Of a stretch of DNA of 64,000 nt, positions 47,031 through 59,623 are shown piece by piece; the first letter of the stretch is position 1; each line of letters opens with the position of its first letter. The stretch is from Maratus speciosus. Taxonomy: Eukaryota; Arthropoda; Arachnida; Araneae; Salticidae. The stretch lies in NCBI GenBank assembly GCA_963932465.1, contig OZ010792.1:189251556-189315555 (forward strand). Direction: 5' to 3'. The position numbers and the translations under genes were made by a program. Under the pieces are notes generated by a model that was given only the letters and a program-made list of their open reading frames with translations, made no database searches and had not been told where the DNA came from.

Positions 47031-47304
47031 CGGCCAGTGCCGGGAGGAAGAGGTAGCTTTCATATTCCTTATTTTTTAAAAGCCAGCTTATATTATTCAA
47101 ATACACGGAGCTCAAATTAGTGGAACCCGATTATTGAAGATTAAATACTAATTTTTGTCAATATTGAATATGAAGGAGAATTTCGCCAAATTAGTCAGCG
47201 TTATCAAAGCTGGTTTTATTAAAGTGATTTATATTTTGTCGCCAAATTCGGTGATATCCTGAATTATATTTATAATTATATTAATCCGAATTATCGGTGA
47301 TAGC

Positions 47305-48075
47305 CGGCCATTTTAAAACGACATAATGGGTGCAACAAAGCTCACCAATGAACTTGTTCGAGATCTTAGTAATTCCTGTGCACATGCTTACTCATATCTA
47401 AATCTGTTGATATATACGAGTGCTGTTACAGGCAAAAAATAAGATTTTTCAAAATGTCACACACATTCGAAATTCAAACTGCTATATCTCGCCTTTTTTT
47501 TAGATAAAGGCAAGACAAAAAAAGATTCGGAATCTTTGTAACAAGCTGAAACACATAAGAAAAAAATATTTTTCAATTTCTAATTTTTTTGTACGTCATT
47601 TTAAATTAAATTTTTTTTAAATGGCCGCCATTTTGAAACAAGATGGTGGATGATGTTAGCAAACGAACTTGGCCGGGAGATTGCTATGTACTATGCACAT
47701 GCCTTGTCACATCCTAATCGGCCCATAAATACGCGTGTTATCGCGTGACAAAAATCAGATCGTTTCAAAATGTCAGCCATGCTAGAAATTCAAAGTGCTA
47801 TAACTCAGCGATTTTTTAAGATATAGACGAAACGAAAAATGCTCCAGAATCTTTGTATCAAGCCCAAACACATAAGAAAAAAAAATCTTTTTCAATGTCT
47901 AATTTTTTTGTGCCTTATTTTAAATTAAAATTTTTTTTTAAATGGCCGCCATTTTGAAACAAGATGGCGGATGAAGCCGGCCAACGAACTTGGTCGAGAC
48001 ATTGGTATGTACTATGTACACACGAAATTTTATCCAAATCGGTTCATAAATACGAGAGTTACAGTATGACAAAGA
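47305..48075 (+). repeat. ~320-bp tandem repeat, 2.4 copies
   Basis: The block GCCATTTT(A/G)AAAC starts units at about 47307, 47627 and 47948. Each is followed by a CGAACTTG(G/T)(T/C)CG.GA block, a GTACTATG block, a CCAAATCGG.(C/T)CATAAATACG block and AACACATAAGAAAAAA. The last unit stops at the (TA)n tract beside the inverted arm of the Penelope-like element. No coding sequence is conserved across units. Confidence 0.7.
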
Positions 48076-48077
48076 TC

Positions 48078-48091
48078 ATATATATATATAA
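48078..48091. repeat. (TA)n at the outer end of the inverted Penelope-like arm
   Basis: A short TA tract directly borders the terminal block AACCATTAATTAAACAT. It mirrors the junction at 9925 in copy 1. Confidence 0.75.
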
Positions 48092-49903
48092 CCATTAATT
48101 AAACATAACCTTCCACCGTCAAATATTATGAATTAAAGCTGTAAGTATTAAAAAAAAAAAAATATTAATATAAGAATTATTATGGAAAAAAAAAGAAAAA
48201 AGTGGACACTGACAAAAATTGAAAAGCTTATACATTGAATTACGTTATCAAGGGCACAGAATTCAATGATATAAGCAGAATGGTTGTTTTCTGTGGGAAA
48301 AATAAGCTACAGCTAAAAGTTATTTTCCCCTGTGCCCAAACAACCATAAAATCAAATGAATTGATTAAAAATGAAAGCAGAATAGAAACAAATAATATGA
48401 AATGGAAGAATCAATAAAACGTATTTAAATATTTATAGGATATAAAATATAAATAATAAACACCATACCGATTAATATATCAGTATTTTACAAAAATCCA
48501 CGCGCACATGGCTGCCAGTAAATCAAAAAGATTAAGGTGAATAAAACAGTTAAGAAATATCAGTAAATGATACCAAAGGATGCAGTTAATACATTTTGAA
48601 ATAAAATTTGAAATACCTTGTTAAACACGTTTAATCTAATATAAAATAAATAGATATTAATTACATTATTTAAAATGCACTATTAAATTAATTAATAACA
48701 GTTTAACAATATCGTCAAAATTTAGCTAAAAATACCCCCTGGTGTATTAAATTATAACTGAAATGGAGCTAGAAAAATTAACAATTAGAGCTATCTTAAA
48801 GAGACAAATTTAGTGCTGCCATCTAGTATTACTACTATTAAACAACTAACGCAAGATAAATATTTGTACGCATTTGACTGTAAATAACTGTATAAATAAT
48901 TGTAAGCATTTGAATGTAAATAACTGTATAAACAGCAAAACCAAACATATCCTCATATATAGAGAATTATAAACCGAATATAAACCACACAATGTATTTA
49001 AAAACTATTGTAAATAAAATTTAAAAGCATACAATAGCTAACTTATTTAAACTAAACTAAGAAATAAATAATTCTAGAACATTGATAATATATAGCATAT
49101 AGCTATATGCTATAAAACAAAATAAAATTCAGTAATAATTATTATAAATAATTATTAAATATAAAAATTATTTTTTATGAATTATATATCAGATATTTAT
49201 AAAATGAACAGGAAATAAAAAACATGTGGAAGTAAATAGAAGGTTAAATGATACTTAAATACCCATTACTTAAAAAGCACAAATATAGAGTGTGGATTAT
49301 CTTCAGACATCCATAAAAAACCATAAAGTATGAATGTGGGACATTCAAAAACATTAAACCGATAATAAATATTAAAAAGAATAGAGTAATAATAATAAAA
49401 ATAATTACCCAATTTTAATGCATACAGTATAACTATATTTATATTATACATACTTATATGTATATTATTCACTATAAGAATGGCATACTATTAGTAATTT
49501 ATATGATATTGTCCTTAGTAAATTTAAAGTTTAATAACAAATAATTGTAAATTAGATTAATCAATAATTAGGCTAATTATAATATTAATGAAATTCTCCA
49601 ATTACATATAAAATATCAAATCAACATCCATATAAAATACGTAACAAAAATATAGTAATAATACAAGAGCCCCCATTTTTTTATATATAATTAACCATTG
49701 CGTATTATCCAGACAACACCACCCTCCTCCGTACTCTAACATCTACCCACCCAACCAACCTATAGTATTTTTTATATTATTTTAAATTTTTTAATTTTTT
49801 ATAGATATATATTTTTTTTTATTTTATAATTTTTTTGTAATTTTGTTTACGCATGTGTTAATTTGTTTTAATAGATCATGTAAGAAAAGTACTAATTGTA
49901 TAT
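48092..49903 (-). mobile_element. Inverted 3' arm of the Penelope-like element (1.8 kb)
   Basis: In reverse complement this matches the 3' region of copy 1 (6321-6780 plus 8534-9924) almost end to end, and 51619-52580 as far as that survives. It begins, in its own orientation, at the last four codons and stop of the RT gene and runs to the outer (TA)n. It contains no RT sequence beyond those codons. It is therefore either a separate, extremely 5'-truncated minus-strand copy or an inverted terminal repeat of copy 2. Confidence 0.7.
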
Positions 49904-49924
49904 TATATATATATATATATATAT
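49904..49924. repeat. (TA)n between inverted arm and RT gene
   Basis: A TA tract of about 20 bp separates the inverted 3' arm from the RT gene. The gene's first ATG lies 28 bases further on. Confidence 0.8.
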
Positions 49925-49951
49925 TTACAAAAAAAACATAAAATTCAAAAC

Positions 49952-51618
49952 ATGAATACTCAAATGATAATTACTTTTTCAAATCACATATTTAATAAAA
50001 TTAATATCAATTCTATAATTAATGATAAAAATTGTTTTTTTCCCATTAATAATCTTCATATATCAAAAACCTTTAAATATCCGAATACAATTGGTAGAAA
50101 GATTTTTAACTACAATACATTTTCAAAAAATACATCTGCTGCAAGTACTTTTCAGTGTAAATGCAATGACCCCACTCTAAAAAAATACATAAACAATGAT
50201 CATGGACATATAATCACGGGAAATCTTGATACTGTTAATGATTTATAATTGAAACAACTAATGGGTTATGGTACTAAATATAGACTTCCATCTAAACTTA
50301 ATGTTAAATCTATTATCAAACAGTTTACATATGATACTGATATTTTTATTTATAAAATTTCAATCTCTTATAATAAGCCTATTGAATATTTTAATCAATG
50401 GAAAATATTAGTAATTGAAAAATTAACTATTGCTTTAAAAAATAATATTGCTGATTTGGTTTCTATTAATACAAAGCATTTTTTCTAACAAATTACTAAA
50501 TTACAAAAAAACTACGTTATTACATATGTAGACAAATCTCCTAATAATTATGCTATTATATGTAAATCTTATTATCACCAACTTCTTACAAATTGTATTT
50601 CTTCTAATAAGTCATTTAAAAAAACTAATGAAAATGTAATTGTAAATAATCGTAAAATTCGAAGTTATTATAAAGTATTAAATATTTTATCTACTGACTT
50701 TAATTATCCATGTTTAGTTCTTATTCCCAAATTTCATAAAACTTCAATTAAATTTAGGACTGTAACTATTGGTTGCAATACATATAATAATAAAGCCAAT
50801 AAACTTCTCTTAAAAATTCTTAATCAATTATATGTACTTACTACAAACAATGATAATACACATTGTATAAAAAATAGCTATCAACTTGTCAATATTTAAA
50901 AAAATCTTCATTGTGTATATAATATAACGACATATGACTTCAAAGATCTTTTTAATAATATAGACCTATTAGATTTACATAAAATTATAAATGCATTATT
51001 TAAAAAGTATTATAAAAAACTGGAATTACCATCTAACATAGATATTGCATATTTTAAATCTTTAACAAACTTCATTATCTATAATAATTATATATTGCAA
51101 GATAACACTTTATATTTACAGCATGTCGGTATACCACAAGGCGGTTGTACATCCAGTTTACTATCAGACTTATACTTATATATTTATGAACGTACTTTTA
51201 CTAATAATAATCTACGTTTATACCGTTATATTGATGACATAATTTTAATTGAAACTGATCAATCTGTAATTACTAAATTTTCAGTAGATTATCCCACTAA
51301 TTTGGAATTAACGGAAAACCTTTTATCTAACAATACTATTAACTTCTTAGATCTTAAAATTATAATATAAGACAACAAAACAATCACAGATTTATATGAC
51401 AAACGTAAAGAATTTAAATTCAAAGTTAATGCATTTACAAATTTTAAATCTTGTCTACATCATTCTGTATTTCGAAATATAATACTTAATCATTTATATA
51501 GAATAAAATGTTTATGTTCTTCTCCTCTAATTAACAATAATATTAAAAAAACTTATTTATTATGCATTAAATCATGGTTTTTCAAAAAAAAATCATATAT
51601 TCATTAATATACAATTAG
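49952..51618 (+). pseudogene. Penelope-like reverse transcriptase, copy 2 (near full length)
   Basis: A single reading frame from ATG at 49952 encodes about 520 codons. It is interrupted only by four TAA codons, at 50246, 50486, about 50897 and 51368, plus a frameshift near 51547. The N-terminal part has a CKC cluster followed by HGHIITGNLDTV and MGYGTKYRLPSK. The middle has YVDKSPNNYAIICKSYY and IPKFHKTSIKFRT. The core has HVGIPQGGCTSSLLSDLYLY and the catalytic YRYIDDIIL (about 51217-51243), then INFLDLK. These blocks fit Penelope-like reverse transcriptases, perhaps the branch with an N-terminal CxC motif. No GIY-YIG endonuclease is visible at either end. Group assignment is from memory of the family. 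Confidence 0.65.
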
Positions 51619-52580
51619 TACTTTACTTACATGATCTTTTAAAACAAATTAACACATGCGTAAACAAAATTACAAAAAAATATATAAAAAAAAATATCTA
51701 TAAAAAATGAAAAATTGTAAAATAATATAAAAAAATCATTATAGGTTGGATGGGTGGGTAGATGTTAGAGTACGGAGGAGGGTGGTGTTGTCTGGATAAT
51801 ACGCAATAGTTAATTTTAAAAAATGGGGCTTTTGTATTTTTACTATATTTTTGGTACGTATTTTATAATGATGTTGATTTGATATTTTATATGTCATTGG
51901 TGACTTTCATTAATATTATATTTAGCTTAATTAAAGTTTTATCTTATTTACAATCATTTGTTATTAAATTTTAATTTACTAAGGACAATATCATATTAAT
52001 TACTAATAGCATGCCATTTTATAGTGATTAATATACATATAAGTATATTTAATATAAATAAAGTTATACTGTATGTATTAAAATTGGGTAATTATTTTTA
52101 TTATTATTCCTCTATTCTTTTTAATATTGATCTATTTTCACTTTGTGTTATAAAATTTATTATCGGTTTTATGTGTTTGAATGTCCCACATTCATACTTT
52201 TAGGATTTTTATGGCTGTATGAAAATAATCCACACACTATATTTGAGTTTTCTGGGTAATGGGAATTTAAGTATCTGATAATCTTCTATATACTTCCATA
52301 TGTTTTTTATTTCCTGTTCATTTTATAATTATCTTATATATAATAGTTATTATTAACGATTTTTATATTATTTTTAATATATATTTATATTAATTATTAT
52401 TGAATTTATTTTGTTTTATAGCATATAGCTATATGCCATATATTATCAATGTTATAGAATTATTTAAATTTTTAGTGTAGTTTAAATGAGTAAGATAATA
52501 GAATATTTTGTATGCTTTTTTTTTAAATTTTATTAACAATAGTTTTTTAAAAAATATATAGTGTGGTTTATATTAGGTTT
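51619..52580 (+). mobile_element. 3' arm of Penelope-like copy 2, truncated
   Basis: Matches 6321-6780 and 8534 to about 9050 of copy 1 in direct orientation, and the left arm in inverted orientation. It is cut off at 52580, where the family X element begins. The last 0.9 kb of the 3' region is missing. Confidence 0.7.
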
Positions 52581-54044
52581 ACTAGCGGGCTCGGCACCCT
52601 ACGAGCTACGCTCGCCAACCCCCGTCCAGACACCGTAGACTCTAAATGCACGCTAATTTGATCGGCTTTAAAAAGATTTCGAAAGATTGAATTATAATTT
52701 AAAAAACAGTGGCGATCTCTCTATAAACGGATTTCTATTCATTTCTCTTTGATTGGGGAATTTTAACGCCAAATCCGTTGCGGTACTACTTGATTATCCC
52801 GTCGACCAATTTCGTCAAATTATATAAATCGCCAAACCACTCGCCAAATTATACAAATTGAAATAATTTTTATTTTAAATAACGAAAAAACAAATAAATT
52901 AGTACAACATTAATAAAAATACAAATAAAACGTCGAAATAAAAATAACTTGATGACGTAGACACGTGTAACAACATTTCAAAATAAGCTAATATAAAAGG
53001 AATTAAGTAAACAAAATCTTTGTCTCCTGGTATTCTTTAACAAAGTGAAAAGAAAGTTCTTTTAAATGAGACATTTTAAATTAATCGTTTTTAATCTGAC
53101 GTAATTTTGACCAAACTATTCTTTCTCTTTTTAATATTCACGTGAAAATACTTGTGTTAGAAATGAAATATTATTTGCGCTTTCCCAACAAAAATAGTTG
53201 AAAAGTATCCTCTTAAAATATGAAATAAATGTCTAGCGCAATTTTTAAATTTAAACCGTTTTGCAATATTATTTTGTGTTCATTTTATGTAATAACTGTA
53301 ATGTGACGTAAATATGACGTAATTTCTCCTATTTAAGACTTCTAACGCATGTTAATAAATTTATTATTTTACAAATTCCTTTCTCTCTTAAAATTCACGT
53401 GTAATTATAGTTTTTATGACGTAATTTTTAATAAGTTCCTGCTTTTTGTACACAATAATTTAATTTTAATTCCAAATGTTTTTTTCTGTTTATAATAGTC
53501 ACGTGTAAATAAATTTTTAATTTATTACACGTATAAATATTTTTTTTTAAGCAAACATTATTGTTTCCGCTGTTTATACAGTTGGCAACAGTTTAAATTA
53601 ATATCACTTTCTAAAATCTGTAAAAAATATCTCTCGAAATGCTGAAAATTTGAATTTAAAATAGATATAAAACTTCGAAAAATGAGTCAAATTAAAAAAA
53701 TAAATCAATTCTGCACACCGGGAAATTATATCGTATAAAATGAACTAAAAATTATTAAATTCCGATGTATAGTTTTTGCTACTATAAAACTTTTTTAGTG
53801 GAACGATTTTGTCCAACTTTAGCATTAAATATCTCTTAAAATAATTCTTAGATTTGAAAACTGTCTGCATCAGCGTGCTTATCAAACATTTCTGTATAAC
53901 ACTACCGATTTTCATATTTTTGTATGCATTATTTTTCTTAATATTAACGAAGAAAGACCTCCGGTCACAAAAAATTCAAAACCGGTGGCGGCGGCGGCGG
54001 CGGCGGCGACAGCAGTAGTTACTTTTTTTTAGAATAGAGAGATA
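52581..54044 (+). repeat. Retroposon-like family X, longest copy
   Basis: Begins ACTAGCGGGCTCGGCACCCT, followed by ACGAGCTACGCTCGCC, and ends AGAATAGAGAGATA. It is the only copy here with the GC-rich 5' end. The body is AT-rich, with repeated TTCACGTG sites and no open frame above chance. A (GGC)8-like run lies at 53987-54007, just before the terminus. It truncates the Penelope-like arm on its left. Without an encoded protein it must be non-autonomous. The identity of the helper element is unknown. Confidence 0.7.
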
Positions 54045-55031
54045 CTTTAGCCGTTAATCATTCTACAAAGTTCGATTCTACGGCTTTTCGCTTTTTGGAT
54101 GTATTTTGATTTGTTGGTGAAACTTATTTTTTACAAACAGCATTCAAAAGTATGAGATGGATTAGTTTTAAGAAAAGATATCTGTGTGTGTTATCCAGTC
54201 TTCCCTCCAGGCTGTTAATAAATAGAATATGATCTGTTTTCGCTCCTTACTTTTAAAAAGTATGCTTTCATTATTTGCAAAAATTCGAAACTTTATCACT
54301 CGGAGACTACTGACCAGGCCCCTATCTACCGGGGTTAACCCAGCTGAACGGGTTTGTAATTGCCTGGAAAGCAGGGCGATGCATTGTGAGTACATACGCC
54401 AGATCGCCGCAGGCGGCGGACCACACCGCGGTGACCACACCAGCAAGCACCCGGGACGACTATACTAGGCCAAGTTGATGACTCTAGGTTGTTTATTGCA
54501 CTTTGCAAAACTATGATTGTTGCCGCACACCACGTACTTGCCATGCCAGTTGGAAAAGGGCTGGATTATTTTTGATGCCTAAAAGGTGGTAAACTTCTTA
54601 GCTGTAGAAGAGGGCAATTTTGAGGGAAAATTAAAATTAAAATGGCCGAAAAGCTAAGATTTACCGCTGTAGGGATAATTTTGGGCCGAATTGCGAGGTA
54701 GACGAAACGCTGCAGAGGGAGACGGGAATAAACCCCACATCATTGCCTCGATCGTCATCCTATCTGCAGTGCCTACTGCTCGTTTGTGTTCACTTTGTTT
54801 TGCCGGTTCCTTAACGTTATATCCTGTTGATTGGCACCTGCACATTGCTACTCAAGTTGATCTCGTAATTTAGAACCTTGATCAGATGACGAGACCTTCA
54901 CCTGGCAAGGCACCTCCAGAGGTATAATTCACAGGTAACTTGGAGGACTTTGCACCCACGACGGATTTTACATGCACCAGGCGCCATTAGCGTACATGAC
55001 GAAACTTTATCACTCATATTTCTATTAGAAT
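54045..55031. other. GC-richer unclassified sequence
   Basis: 54300-54960 is clearly richer in G and C than the rest of the window. It holds overlapping open frames on both strands (for example 54229-54468 plus and 54168-54446 minus). Two frames open at once usually indicates composition rather than coding. I recognise no domain. It may be part of an interspersed repeat whose snapback end follows at 55032. Confidence 0.4.
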
Positions 55032-55429
55032 GGGAGGCAGAAGCACAGACAATCACCTCATCGAGTTCACAGCTGAAATTCCAGAATTAGTTAAAACTCG
55101 ATTCGCATATTAAAACGCAATCGGTTTGCCAAGTCATATCTTGGGTCATATCTTAGTGGGAAACACCTGAAAATCCGATTTTTGCGGTTGACTCGTAGGT
55201 TTACCGTTGTGTTTTCCTGCACCCAAAGGTATGAAAATAGGGAGGACTGGGAGCAGGAAAACACAATGGTAAACCTACCAGTCAACCGCTAAAATCGGGT
55301 TTTCAGGTGTTTTCCACCAAGATATGACTTGGCAAACCGATTACGTTTTAATATGCGAATCGAGTTTTAACTAATTGTGGAATTTTAGCCGTGAACTCAA
55401 TCAGGTGATTGTCTGTGCTGCCACATCCC
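55032..55429. repeat. Snapback: ~190-bp inverted arms, ~30-bp loop
   Basis: The left arm (55032-55222) and right arm (55252-55429) are near-complete reverse complements. Shared blocks include GCACAGACAATCACCT, AAACTCGATTCGCATATTAA, TTTGCCAAGTCATATCTTG and TGTTTTCCTGC. The left arm carries an extra 12-bp duplication (TCATATCTTGGG). Such hairpins are typical of foldback MITEs or of head-to-head duplicated repeats. Confidence 0.75.
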
Positions 55430-56927
55430 GGTCTATATACAATGTTGAATTTGTTTTGACAGACAAATCACACATTATTGGAGAAGTTGTATCACTAACT
55501 TCATGGTGCACAATTTGAAAACTTGTTCTAGCAAAACAGCCAGCATTAGTTTTTAATTCCTCATTATCCATCGTTATTAAATTATTATTATTAATTATTA
55601 TTAATAATTGATGAATTAACACGAAAATTATTGGTGAAAATCGGTTTATCCGCAAGAAATATGTTTATGCCCAAATCAGCGCTAACAGCTAAACTCTCGT
55701 AAGTCTATGGTAGGTATGTCTCGTCTAGAAGTATTTTATTCATTTAATTCATTTTTCTAAATTTGTAATTTTTTATAGCGCTAAAGGGCATTAGGATCGA
55801 AAGATGATTTTTGAATGCTAAACCAATTGAATAAGAAAATGAGTCATTTTTAAAATCAATTTTTAATTTAAATGTTTTAAATCTAGACAAAATTTTTTAG
55901 AGCTTCAATCATATTAGACATTAGAGTATTCAATAATCATGTGATAATGTATCTTTAATCTTTGCTTAAATACATGCGCTATTATTAAGAATTTTAATGA
56001 CATGTATTTTCCTATTTTGATCATTTAAAGCACCCATTCAGAAGAAAGCGCTAGTGCATTAACATGCTGAACTTCCTAATTTATTAAATCATGAAAGATT
56101 TATTAACCACAATTTATGCTTTAAAAATCCGTTTAATACAATACATGACAATCGCATATAATGAAGATAATGAACACGTAATGAATATCCTAAAAGCCTC
56201 TCCGAATTTAACTTGCTCAATTCGTCGTTAATATATTTCAGAAAAAAAAAAAATCAGTCACCCCAGTGTGTAGAATATTCTAGATCAACACTAATCTGAA
56301 AACGTGCGGTTTCCATATAAGTAGATTAATCAGACGTTTGACGACTTCACAGCATGGGGTTATTTGAAGTGAGGGCCCCTGAGTCAAATAAGAGACGAAG
56401 CTGTAATTCAAAGCAAAAATGAAACCCTTCTCCCCTAGATGGTTCACTAATTTAGGAGTTATTTAGTGGAAAACATGCACAAAAAGCGTTATAAAGAGAC
56501 AAAAATAGTCGGGCAGCGACTTCTAAATCAGCGCATAAAAGTACAGTAAACCCTATTAAAACAGAACCAGATTATAATTAAATCTTGATATAAATGTAAA
56601 AAATATTCTTAGTCCGTATGGAAGAAATACCATAAAATGTTCCCTGCTAAGATGGAAACTTGACTAAAGCTGAATATTTATCCGTTCATTTAAGATTCCC
56701 TTTTAGTACGTTTTGCTGTATCAAATAAACAAGGTATTCTTACGCAGTACAATCTGTGAAAGTGGAATACTAGGGAGTGAAATAAATTCAATTTTGGAGA
56801 GATTTACAATTGAGTGGTTACAATTGTATGATATTCCTTCAGTAGGTACTATCAAAATGTTAACATTTAAAACAGGATTCCGTTATTAATAGTATCCGTT
56901 ATTCCAAGTTTTACAGAACGACGCTCA
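55430..56927. other. AT-rich sequence without a supported gene
   Basis: No frame with protein character was found. TACAGTAAACCC near 56552 resembles a pogo-type end but has no partner nearby. Confidence 0.45.
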
Positions 56928-56931
56928 TTAA

Positions 56932-57446
56932 CCCTTATGTGCGCGATTTTTTATTTTGTTTCGAACAAATTATATATGACTCTCTGAAATGTTTATTACA
57001 CAGGAAAAATAATGAAAAAAATCAGAGATACATTTTTCATGTAATACTTCAATCTTTTCGTCTGTTGCACATATGCAATACAAGTAAAAACTACTTTCGT
57101 GTGGCTGTTTTACGCTAAAATATTGCAAATTAGTAAATATTTTAATAAGTATGTCTCCAAATAACTTATTTTGCATAATTATTTATTTTATAAAACTTGA
57201 CCTTTCACCTTTTAATTCCCATGATAGAATACGTTCTAGAAATTACGTAGTTCAGAGAATCTGGCTTTACACCAAAAAAATTTCAATGGTTAATTTCCCT
57301 TTATTTAAATACGGAATACCTGTTATTAATTAAAGCAAATATTGCTATTTTAATTTTCTGGTGTGAATTAGGTATATACGAATAAAAATATCTATTAAAT
57401 TCAAAACAGTGTTGTTTGCATATATGCAAAGCTGCGCACTAAAAGG
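56932..57446. mobile_element. Possible piggyBac-like MITE (TTAA-flanked)
   Basis: The left end is TTAA-CCCTTATGTGCGCG. The right end is TGCGCACTAAAAGG-TTAA, an imperfect inverted match. TTAA flanks and CCCTT ends fit piggyBac-like elements. The 515-bp interior is AT-rich, and its 68-codon minus-strand frame is unrecognised. Confidence 0.45.
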
Positions 57447-57450
57447 TTAA

Positions 57451-59623
57451 AAACTATAAAATAGAATCGTTAGGGACCGGAAAAATATTATGGTTTTAGG
57501 GAAGTATCAGATATAGCATGTACAGTCGTGGAAAGAAAAGTAAACACCCCTAATAACTCCTCAACAAATTATTGCAGGAGAAAGTTACTGGTATCGAACG
57601 ATTGGAAATAAAGTCTACTTTTAATTGATGTATATAAAATTTTCTTAAGTGGCCATCTACATATTAAAACGAACCATAACTTTGTTTTTTTCAATAGAAG
57701 TATACAATTCTGACAGAATAAATGAACTCTACACCCTTCAATTAGCCTAAAAACAAATTTTTTATGCAACTTGTCCCATAAGTTTCCGAGAAATTAATTA
57801 TTTTAAAACGAGCGTATTTTATGGGCTGTATCCAAATTGAAGGTCTGTACTCCATTGTTAGCCGAGAGAGCTCCCTTCTTGATCAAGGCACCTTAAGCGC
57901 CACTCAGGCAGTCAATGAAACATACTAGATTACAGGATAGCATAATAAATTTCAAAATATGTAGTCACTTCTATAATAGACGGCTCCTCATAGACGGCCT
58001 ATCATAGACAAATAAATAGCGTAGCAATAAAATAAATTAAAGAGAATTCACGAAAAATCGAGACTATTGGTGTTTCGCGCAGCAGTTCCGCGCAATGATC
58101 TTAAAATCCCTGAAAATCATGATGTTCGGCATAAGTCAGGATGCCTAGCTATTTGAATCACATGTTACTGAAATAAAATATTAAGCGCGTGTACAATATA
58201 TTTTATCTAATATAAAAATATTTTTAGGAACATGTAAAAATATAAAGATGCCTATATAAAAACGCTAGTTAATACTTACACTGTCTTATTATGTTAGAAA
58301 TTAATTTTATCGTCTGCCAAATTAATTATTCTATTCCGAAAGAGTGTGAAACCAAGAGGGTTTATAATTAAAAGCGTGATACAGTTCATTTTTTTGTTTA
58401 TTACGTGTTGTGAGTTATTGACGAGTCCGTGTTTTACTTAATTACAACCAGTGCACTATCATATTAAATCTACCATATATATATAAAATCCTAATGAAAC
58501 GAATTTATGAAACGATTTTGTGAAACGAATTTATGAAACGATTTTATGAAATGACTGATTAAACGACCGATTATGTTTCACGGCGATTTCTCCTAAAATA
58601 TGGAATATTATGCGATGAAATTAACACCAAAAATCCGTATTGATCTGCAGATCTCAAAACTGGTATTAGAATTTCAAAATTTGAAGTAGTTTTCGAGATA
58701 TTTTTTTCTAATTTGAATTTAATTTCTCTAATGATGGCAACCAGATTACTCCATTTTTGCTGAAAAGGGGAGAAAACGGATAACGATAGGGATAATTATA
58801 TTTCTTTTTTTCGTCATTTTAAAATTAAAATTGAAATTATCGTTTATTTCAATCGGTAGTGTAGGCAATATTGCGATTAAATTATGTTTTTCAGTAAAAT
58901 TTGATAAAATAAAATCTTTTTTTCACATTTCGACCGTCTGGAATCAGTTTCTTTGAAAAAGCAAAGATAGTCTGTCATCTTACACTTTGGCATAATTTCC
59001 ACTGACATGAAAAAAATCCATTTTTGTGGGGGAGGGGGAGGGGGAAAGAGAGGAAAAGGATTATTGGATTTCTTTTTTGTTGTCATAGTGAAATTGAAAA
59101 GTGAAATTATTAAAAACAGAAGGAAAACTTTAAAATAAGAATTAAATGATCACCTGTTAAAAGGAGAAAATATGGAAAATTACGTCAAAATATTTACATG
59201 TAAATATGAAAAAAGTACGAAAACTTTAAAATAATAAAATTACTGCACTCGAAACGCATTTAAAGGTGATAATTAAGTCATATGTAAAATGTCTTAATAT
59301 TAAACATCGTCATATTTAAATTGTCTGAAATAATTAAATTATTGCACGTAAAAAACTTTTAATGGGGAGTATTAGGTCGTATTTAAAGAGCTAAAAAAAT
59401 ATTCCCAAACACTTTTAAATTAAATAATATATGTACCCGTGAATCTTAAAAAAAGAGATGAAAAACTTTTAAAATAAATAAATTATTACATGAGAAATGC
59501 ATTTATTATTGAAAATTATGTCATATATTAAAAAAAGGACATTTAATACGATTTTCATTCCCGAGAATTTTAATGTTACGTCATATGGTATAAAAGTAGT
59601 GCAACTTAGCAGATTTGTTTATA
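57451..59623. other. AT-rich sequence with a minor tandem repeat
   Basis: No gene was found. TACAGTCGTGGAAAGAAAAG near 57521 looks like a Tc1-type end without a partner. A 13-bp tandem repeat lies at 58494-58560. Confidence 0.45.
58494..58560 (+). repeat. 13-bp tandem repeat in 26-bp pairs
   Basis: Units GAAACGAATTTAT and GAAACGATTTT(G/A)T alternate for about five copies. Confidence 0.7.

Noticed and set aside
50246..51370. Stop-codon recoding (as with selenocysteine) in the RT gene
   Set aside because: The stops are TAA, not TGA, and no recoding structure was seen. The shared stop is kept as a finding without claiming recoding.
54168..54873. Overlapping GC-rich frames on both strands as a gene
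   Set aside because: Open frames on both strands reflect composition. No domain or splice structure was seen.
57521..57800. Tc1-like element starting CAGTCGTGG
   Set aside because: Only one possible end was seen. No inverted partner was found.
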